From positions 34,588,879 to 34,652,878 of the forward strand of contig NC_084596.1 in assembly GCF_033807715.1 (NCBI RefSeq): DNA of 64,000 bases, written 5' to 3'. The notes under the pieces are model-generated. The model had not been told where the DNA came from, did not search any database, and worked only from the letters and a program-made list of their open reading frames with translations. This document shows, one piece after another, positions 58,330 through 64,000 of the stretch (the first letter of the stretch is position 1; every line of letters begins with the position of its first letter). The position numbers and the translations under genes were made by a program. Source of the DNA: Cololabis saira. Taxonomy: Eukaryota > Chordata > Actinopteri > Beloniformes > Belonidae.

Positions 58330-58563
58330 TTGACTGCTTTACCTCATACGTCACTTCCCCCTCCTTCCCGATTCGTAGTCGAGACGAAAATGGGCGGGGC
58401 TTGGAGCGCAGCTCCGCAGAAGCTGGTAACCCGTTGCTGTGTTGTGGCTGCAGCAGCTCCACACAACAGACGTGGGGAAAAAATCGCTAATGGTTTAACT
58501 TTTCACCGCTTTCCTGCTCGGAGGAAGAACCACGGAGGCCAAGTATCTGATATAACAGAGTAA
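58330..58563 (+). pseudogene. Degenerate THAP-domain fragment
   Basis: The frame reads LVTRCCVVAAAAPHNRRGEK and NGLTFHRFPARRKN. The CCVV start and the FHRFP core match the N-terminal half of a THAP zinc finger. The second cysteine of the first zinc pair is replaced (AAAA), and the frame stops before the C-terminal Cys/His pair. Confidence 0.55.
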
Positions 58564-58988
58564 AAGAGTGAAAGAGTCGTCGGCTCGGTTGGATCTCGGC
58601 TGTAATGACCAAACATAACCTTCCACACATGATCACAAACAAACACGCAGACCGGGGTCGGATCGGGTTTTATTGCCCCACTTCTCCAGCTAAACGCAGT
58701 TGCTGGCCAGCTCTCTGCGATGCGATTAACCCCAATCTTCAGATAAAACTAGTTTGTTGAGGAAAAGATATTAACTCTATTTATAGCCGCAGAGGAAAAA
58801 AATAATCTCACGAGGAAAACCAAAATATTGCTCACGCCTCGGAGCCTCTTCAGCATAATATAGCAGTCAAAAAAAAAAAAAAGAGAAGTAAGAGTGATAC
58901 AAAACATGTACTGTATGTTGTACTATTATACAAATTTATTGAAACACATGGCGAGTCAAACATTTACCAAAGCAGCTGCCAAACACTC

Positions 58989-59252
58989 CTAAACAAGGTA
59001 GCCTAAGACGTGGGTTGTGCAGAACTGCGGCAGTAAGTCCTCATTGGAGCTCCACTCTTTGATAGGGATTTCATATGAACCCAACCCGTTAATAATCATT
59101 ATTTTCTCCATATACCGCTCCCTGGCTTCCTTGTTTAAGGTATCCCGGTAAATTCCAGTTCCTTTCCAGCAGTTTAACATCTTTTTTTTTGCGTTCCGTC
59201 TGTTCACTTGGTGAAACAGAAAAATAGTTTTTAAAGTCCGTCCCGTCTTCAT
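58989..59252 (-). pseudogene. Element-borne coding remnant (KEWSSNEDLLP module)
   Basis: The minus-strand frame has LNKEARERYMEKIMIINGLG followed by EIPIKEWSSNEDLLPQF, a module found in many multicopy fish proteins, and then stops. The pattern corresponds to the upstream part of the fragment at 2086-2345. Confidence 0.5.
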
Positions 59253-59394
59253 TCGCTATCAAAACAAATGCACGCGACGGGGACAGGAGTTTTCCGGCAG
59301 TACACGCTGGTGCTCATGGGAAACGTAGTGTTCTTTCTGGTAAAACACTACCGCTTTTGTCCAAAGGACAAAAAGTTACATTGTGCTGCTTTAA

Positions 59395-60290
59395 TGTACT
59401 TCTGAAACTTGAAGCACTTTTAGGTCAGCGTGGTTGAACCTCCGGATACGTGGTCTGGTGCTTGGTGATGGTCTCATAAGTGACCAATCATCAACGATGG
59501 CAAGCAATTCACCCTATGCCTCCCCCAGCTGAGATGGATTGATCATGAACAGAGGTTAATCTATCATTGATCACCCCCTATTGGCCACTGGTGATGCTGA
59601 TCCAGGACGAGCCACTACAGGATGGGGACACCAGACTGAAACTTCTCATGGAAGTCGTGTTAATGTCAGGCTTTTATTTTGAAAACCACTACAAAGCACA
59701 ATTACTTTAAACTGAGTATTTTTTGGGTGTTGAGCCAATTATAATTCAGTCTGAACTGCATATAAAACCGAATTTGGACCTAGACTGTGTGAATTTGGAC
59801 CTAGACTCCAAGTGTGGTGGAACCGGATCTTGGAGAACAGAATCTTGCTAAAGCTGCTGGTTCACAATAAAACTGAATTGTTCATATGGTTTCTGTTTCT
59901 GATGGCTGAATGTTCCGCAGGTCTGTCTCCTCACCAAAATGTTTTATTTCAGCTGTGAGTCATCCGTTTGGTAGTCTTTTATGTACTTTGTAACACACAG
60001 AACACCCATATGTCAAACATGTTTATCATAAAAATATCACATCTTAAACAAGAAGTAAAACCAAAGCATTAAAGATGATCAAACTTAATCATGTTGAGAC
60101 CTTGTCTTTATTGTCACTTTATTTCTTTGTGATGTATAACGTTTTTTTTTTTTTAATTTTAAGTATTCGTTTTAACTTTTCAGAGATATTTTGACACCAG
60201 ATTCATTCATTTTTCGAAAAGTAGTTTGATTTTAAGTTGACTTCTTAAAAAAAAAAAAGAGGCTTTTATTATGAAGGGGCGGGGTTCCAC
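59395..60290. other. Intergenic stretch before ttc19
   Basis: AT-rich, no domain-bearing frames. The last 50 bases (GGGGCGGGG and ACTTCCG at about 60277-60303) probably belong to the ttc19 promoter. Confidence 0.4.
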
Positions 60291-60320
60291 AATACAACTT
60301 CCGCTCTTGAGTAAACAGGA

Positions 60321-62860
60321 ATGGCTGCGTGCAGAGCGCTGCGGTTCGTCCTCAGTCGGAGCCTGAGCAGGTCCCGGTGTTCCCCGGGACACAGGTGAGT
60401 TTGCGCCAGCACCAGACTATCATTAAAGTAAACACCATTCAAAAATGTGCTGATATTATTTCCTCTTCTGAGCTCAGACTTGTTTCTGTCAATAAGCGCA
60501 CTGCATGTGTGTGTATCCCTTATAGCCACTAGGGGGCACTCGAGTGCCAAAGTCAATGTCCTGCGTTTGCTGTTACCAAACATGTTATTTGGTTTGAAAC
60601 AACCTCACTGCACAAAACGCAATCCAAAAATCTGCACTTTACCTGCACTCATAAGAGCAAACTCCTTTCATGTTTTGCAGATGAGTGTTGAGGTTTGCTT
60701 GAGTTTCTTCTCTGAGATCAGATGATGAAAGTGTGTTTGATGTTCAGTTAACCTTGTTGACACCTTGCCCCCAGACGTCTCTCAGCGCAGAGCCTTGCTG
60801 TTACGTCCCAGTCTGATACAGGCTGTTCGGCATGTTTGGTAACTGAGAATAGACATGAAGCTGTCTGGAGAAACTGTAAGAGAGGAAGAGGAGGAGAAGG
60901 AGAAGGAGGAGGAGGAGAAGGAGAAGGAGGAACAGGAACGGGAGTTATCTGGGCTGCTGTGGGTGAGTTACACCAACCCAATACTATAATCCATTCAGAA
61001 ATCTGCAGATTTAATTTTGAGCTGTACAGGACTGAAAATTTGAATATGGTGATTTTCTGTAATGCAATTACAAAAACAAAAATGTCATACATTCTGGATT
61101 CATTATAAATCAACTGAAATATTGCAAGCCTTTTATTATTTTAATATTGCTGATCATGGCTTACAGCTTAACAAAAATAAAATATCCTATCTCAAAAAAT
61201 TTGAATATTCTGGGAATCTTAATCTTAAACTGTAAGCCATAATCAGCAATATTAAAATAATAAAAGGCTTGCAATATTTCAGTTGATTTGTAATGAATCC
61301 AGAATGTATGACATTTTTGTTTTTTTAATTGCATTACAGAAAATAAAGAACTTTATCACAATATTCTAATTTTCTGAGACAGTCCTGTATGTGTCCAGAT
61401 GACACAGATATTTAGTCCCACCTGCAGCCACCAGGCAGCTCCATGATACACAAGCTCAGCCCTCAATTAGTGCCCAACTAAAAATGAGCTGTCTTAATCT
61501 GAAGCCTCTCAAACAAGAACATTTACTTCACAGTAAAGAACTGAAACTAGGACTCAGATATGCACCGTCTGGGCCGGGATCCCAGACTTCATTTGTTTAT
61601 AGAGTCACAATATTTGAGGTTTCCTCTTAAATATGTGGGTTTGTGCAAATGAGATTCAATACTTTTTCACATGGAATTTTAACCCGTCTATACAGCTGTG
61701 CATTTTCTTCCCTCCCAAGGGTCCCTAGAATGTAAACATGTTAACTTTTTCCATGTTAGCTTGCTTAATTTACTTAGCCAGACTTGAACTTGATTTTATC
61801 TTTTTTTCTTTTTTCCTAAAGTGGAACAGATCATTGTGTCAGCAGGGATCATCTTAAATGTTCCGTATGACGTTTTTCAGGATTGTATCTATCCCAATAT
61901 GGGGTCAGACCTGTCCCGCTTAGACCACATCTAGTAAAAAAAACTTTTTTTTAAATGGTCCAATTGCCTCTATGGCCGTGGTAACATGACTGGCAGTAAC
62001 GTCTCTGATTGGTTTTGTAAGGTAGCCAATAACGACAGGATGAGTGGGGAGTAGGGGAGGACAAACAGGGTGCTCACTAAAGCACACATGAGATAGATGA
62101 GTTCAATTCAATATACTTTATTGTCCCACTTGGGGAAATGTGTCTTGGACTCGACAGCTGAGCCACAAATTCCTTGACAGCTACAGTGAAAAACAATACA
62201 TCACTGGGCACACCATTTCAGCAACAATTACAAACGCACACATACACTAATTGAAACATGATAAAAATCACCATAATAAAACACACGATAAAAAAAGAAA
62301 ATAGATAAATGAATAAAATAATTGCATGTCCTTTGGCCTCACAAATTAGTTCTTAAAGCGATTCAATTTGCACTTGGGAACCCTGTATCGTCTCCAGAGC
62401 TCATATTCAAAGTAAAGGATGTGGGACGGCTTAGCTACTGGTTAACATGAATGATTTAACATAACTAAAAAGAGTTTGATTAATATGATTAGCCATCAAA
62501 ACTGCAGCATATGGACCTTTTTAAAGGTTCTTAACTCTCCTAAGGAGCCCCAAAACAAAACCCTGTCTGTGTGTGTGCAGCCTTTTCCCTGTTCGGCAGC
62601 AGCAATGAGGACCAGCGAACTGAAGCTCAGCGGAAGGAGGACGACATGATCCTGCTGCTGAAGAAGGCCAAGGTACCGCAACACTGAAGTACTACAGTAC
62701 TGTAGTATAGGATGGCTGACAGCTCTCTGTGTGTGTGTTTGTGTGACAGCTCAGTATACATCGCGGGCAGCTGCCGGCCGCCACGTCCTTCCTCCATCAA
62801 GCCGTGGTTCTGGCTCATCAGACCCACAACAACCAGGCCATCATCTACACCTACAGCCAG
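60321..62860 (+). CDS. ttc19: TTC19, mitochondrial tetratricopeptide protein (5' part, four exons, continues off window)
   Basis: TTC19 is an inner-membrane protein needed to clear Rieske fragments and maintain respiratory complex III. Exons 60321-60394, 60775-60962, 62581-62672 and 62750-62860 join in frame to 155 codons. The N-terminus MAACRALRFVLSRSLSRSR is Arg-rich and lacks acids, as expected of a mitochondrial presequence. Exon 2 ends in a hydrophobic stretch that continues into exon 3 (VIWAAVAFSLFG), where human TTC19 has its membrane segment. Exon 3 carries EDDMILLLKKAK and exon 4 LSIHRGQLPAATSFLHQAVV and HQTHNNQAIIYTYSQ, the first TPR-like repeat. A purine microsatellite in exon 2 encodes a Gly/Glu tract. 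The rest of the gene lies to the right, after an intron interrupted by a Tc1 element. Confidence 0.88.
61027..61387. mobile_element. Palindromic mariner-type MITE, copy 2
   Basis: Same family as 34192-34552, same orientation and nearly the same length. TA lies on both sides; a small deletion follows the left CAGGACTG. It is in ttc19 intron 2, 64 bp after the exon. Confidence 0.85.
61400..62570. other. ttc19 intron 2, remainder
   Basis: Contains TTCAATTCAATATACTTTAT near 62103, a motif of fish LINE 3' ends. No exon recognised between the mariner MITE and exon 3. Confidence 0.35.
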
Positions 62861-62927
62861 GTGAGACCACACCTGTCCTGTCATGTTGCTGTGCATGTGA
62901 TTCAACGGACCAGTAACAGAGAGTTTA

Positions 62928-64000
62928 CAGTGCATCCGGAAAGTATTCACAGCGCTTCACTTTTACCACATTTTGTTATGTTACAGCCTTATTCCAAAAT
63001 GGATTAAATTCATTTTTCTCCTCAAAATTCTACACACAACACCCCATAAGGTTTTTCGAAAAGTTTGCAAATTTATTAAAAATAAAAAACTAAGAAATCA
63101 CATGCACATAAGTATTCACAGCCTTTGCCATAAAGCTCAAAATTGACTTAAGGCGCATTCTGTTTCCACTGATCAGCCTTGAGTTGTTTCTACAGCTTAA
63201 TCGGAGTCCACCTTTGGTAAATTCAGTTGATTGGACATGATTTGGAAAGACACACACCTGTCTACATAAGGTCCCACAGTTGACAGTGCATGTCAGAGCA
63301 CAAGCCAAGCATGAAGTCAAAGGAATTGTCTGTAGACCTCCAAGACAGGACAGGGAGGTGACCAAGAACCCTATGGTCACCCTGTCAGAGCTCCAGTGTT
63401 CCTCTGTGGAGGGAGGAGAACCTTCGAGAAGGACAACCATCTTTGCAGCAATTCACCAGTCAGGCCTGTATGGTAGGGTGGCCAGACGGAAGCCACTCCT
63501 TAGTAAAAGGCGAATGGCAGCCCGACTGGAGTTTGCTAAAAGGCACCTGAAGGACTCCCAGACCATGAGAAACAAAATTCTCTGGTCTGATGAGATGAAG
63601 ATTGAACTGTTTGGTGTGAATAGCAGGCGTCATCATGTTTGGAGGAAACCAGGCACCGCTCATCACCTGGAGAACACCATCCCTACAGTGAAGCATGGTG
63701 GTGGCAGCATCATGCTGTGGGGGTGTTTTTCAGCGACAGGAACTGGGAGACTAGTCAGGATAGAGGGAAAGATGAATGCAGCCATGTAGAGAGACATCCT
63801 GAATGAAAACCTGATCCAGAGTGCTGTTGACCTCAGACTAGGACGACGCTTCATCTTTCAGCAGGACAACGACCCTAAGCACACATCCAAGATTTCAAAG
63901 CAGTGGCTTCAGGACGACTCAGTGAATGTCTTTGAGTGGCCCAGCCAGAGCCCAGACTCGAATCCGATTGAACATCTCTGGAGAGATCTGAAAATGGCTG
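62928..64000 (+). mobile_element. Tc1-like transposon (continues off window)
   Basis: Starts CAGTGCATCCGGAAAGTATT directly after TA (62926-62927). It lies in ttc19 intron 4 in the gene's orientation. The right terminal repeat lies beyond the window. Confidence 0.92.
63311..64000 (+). pseudogene. Tc1 transposase with internal deletion and a stop
   Basis: The frame starts [13 protein letters not shown] at 63311 and ends in a TGA at 63359-63361; a second frame picks up at [15 protein letters not shown]. The paired-type helix-turn-helix part between them is missing. The catalytic core is well kept: [23 protein letters not shown], then [17 protein letters not shown] supply the D, D and E positions. 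A TAG stop at 63787-63789 interrupts the core. Inactive as it stands. Confidence 0.88.

Larger units (their letters stand above)
58159..59390. mobile_element. Kolobok-like TTAA element with THAP remnant
   Basis: TTAA lies on both sides (58155-58158 and 59391-59394). The ends AGCAGCACTATGTAAC and inverse differ at one base. It holds a THAP-like fragment on the plus strand and a separate coding remnant on the minus strand. TTAA targets plus a THAP finger are the hallmark of the Kolobok superfamily; assignment is by inference. Confidence 0.7.

Noticed and set aside
60748..61113. Pro/Ser-rich minus-strand frame
   Set aside because: It is the reverse of the purine tract in ttc19 exon 2.

Overview
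The window looks like a piece of a ray-finned fish (teleost) nuclear genome. It has spliced vertebrate genes with large introns. It is dense in short non-autonomous DNA transposons of the hAT, PIF/Harbinger, TTAA-target (Kolobok/piggyBac-like) and Tc1/mariner types, with degenerate LINEs and tRNA-derived SINEs. No bacterial-type genes, CRISPR arrays, rRNA or free-standing tRNA genes were seen. Everything is read by eye; gene names rest on remembered family sequences, not on a database search.

Layout. (1) About 1.3-15.0 kb on the minus strand is a 17-coding-exon gene for the RNA polymerase I HMG-box factor UBF (ubtf). All exons join in frame to 673 codons, and the acidic C-terminus runs off the left edge. 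A CpG-rich segment at 21.2-22.5 kb carries its probable 5'UTR exon. (2) 22.5-31.3 kb has no host gene; it is nested hAT and Harbinger elements plus an L1-like LINE wreck. (3) 31.4-40.3 kb on the plus strand is a two-coding-exon TMUB family gene (ubiquitin-like domain, three membrane segments, 260 residues), with a large transposon-filled intron. (4) 42.8-46.6 kb holds a 1.73-kb tandem duplication that copies a set of exon-like blocks with good splice signals and is preceded by a CCAAT/TATA-like promoter; it is a candidate long non-coding or short-ORF transcript. (5) 49.6-55.5 kb on the plus strand is a three-exon C2H2 zinc-finger gene (501 residues, 15 fingers). (6) From 60.3 kb to the right edge on the plus strand is the 5' part of ttc19, a mitochondrial complex III factor, with a Tc1 element in its fourth intron running off the edge.

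The host genes do not form one pathway: rDNA transcription, membrane ubiquitin-like protein, DNA-binding regulator and respiratory-chain assembly. The most notable points are the absence of HMG box 4 from the ubtf model, the duplicated exon cluster, several nested transposons with perfect 8-bp target duplications and identifiable empty sites, a THAP-bearing TTAA element with two divergent coding remnants, and a Tc1 transposase that has lost its DNA-binding domain.
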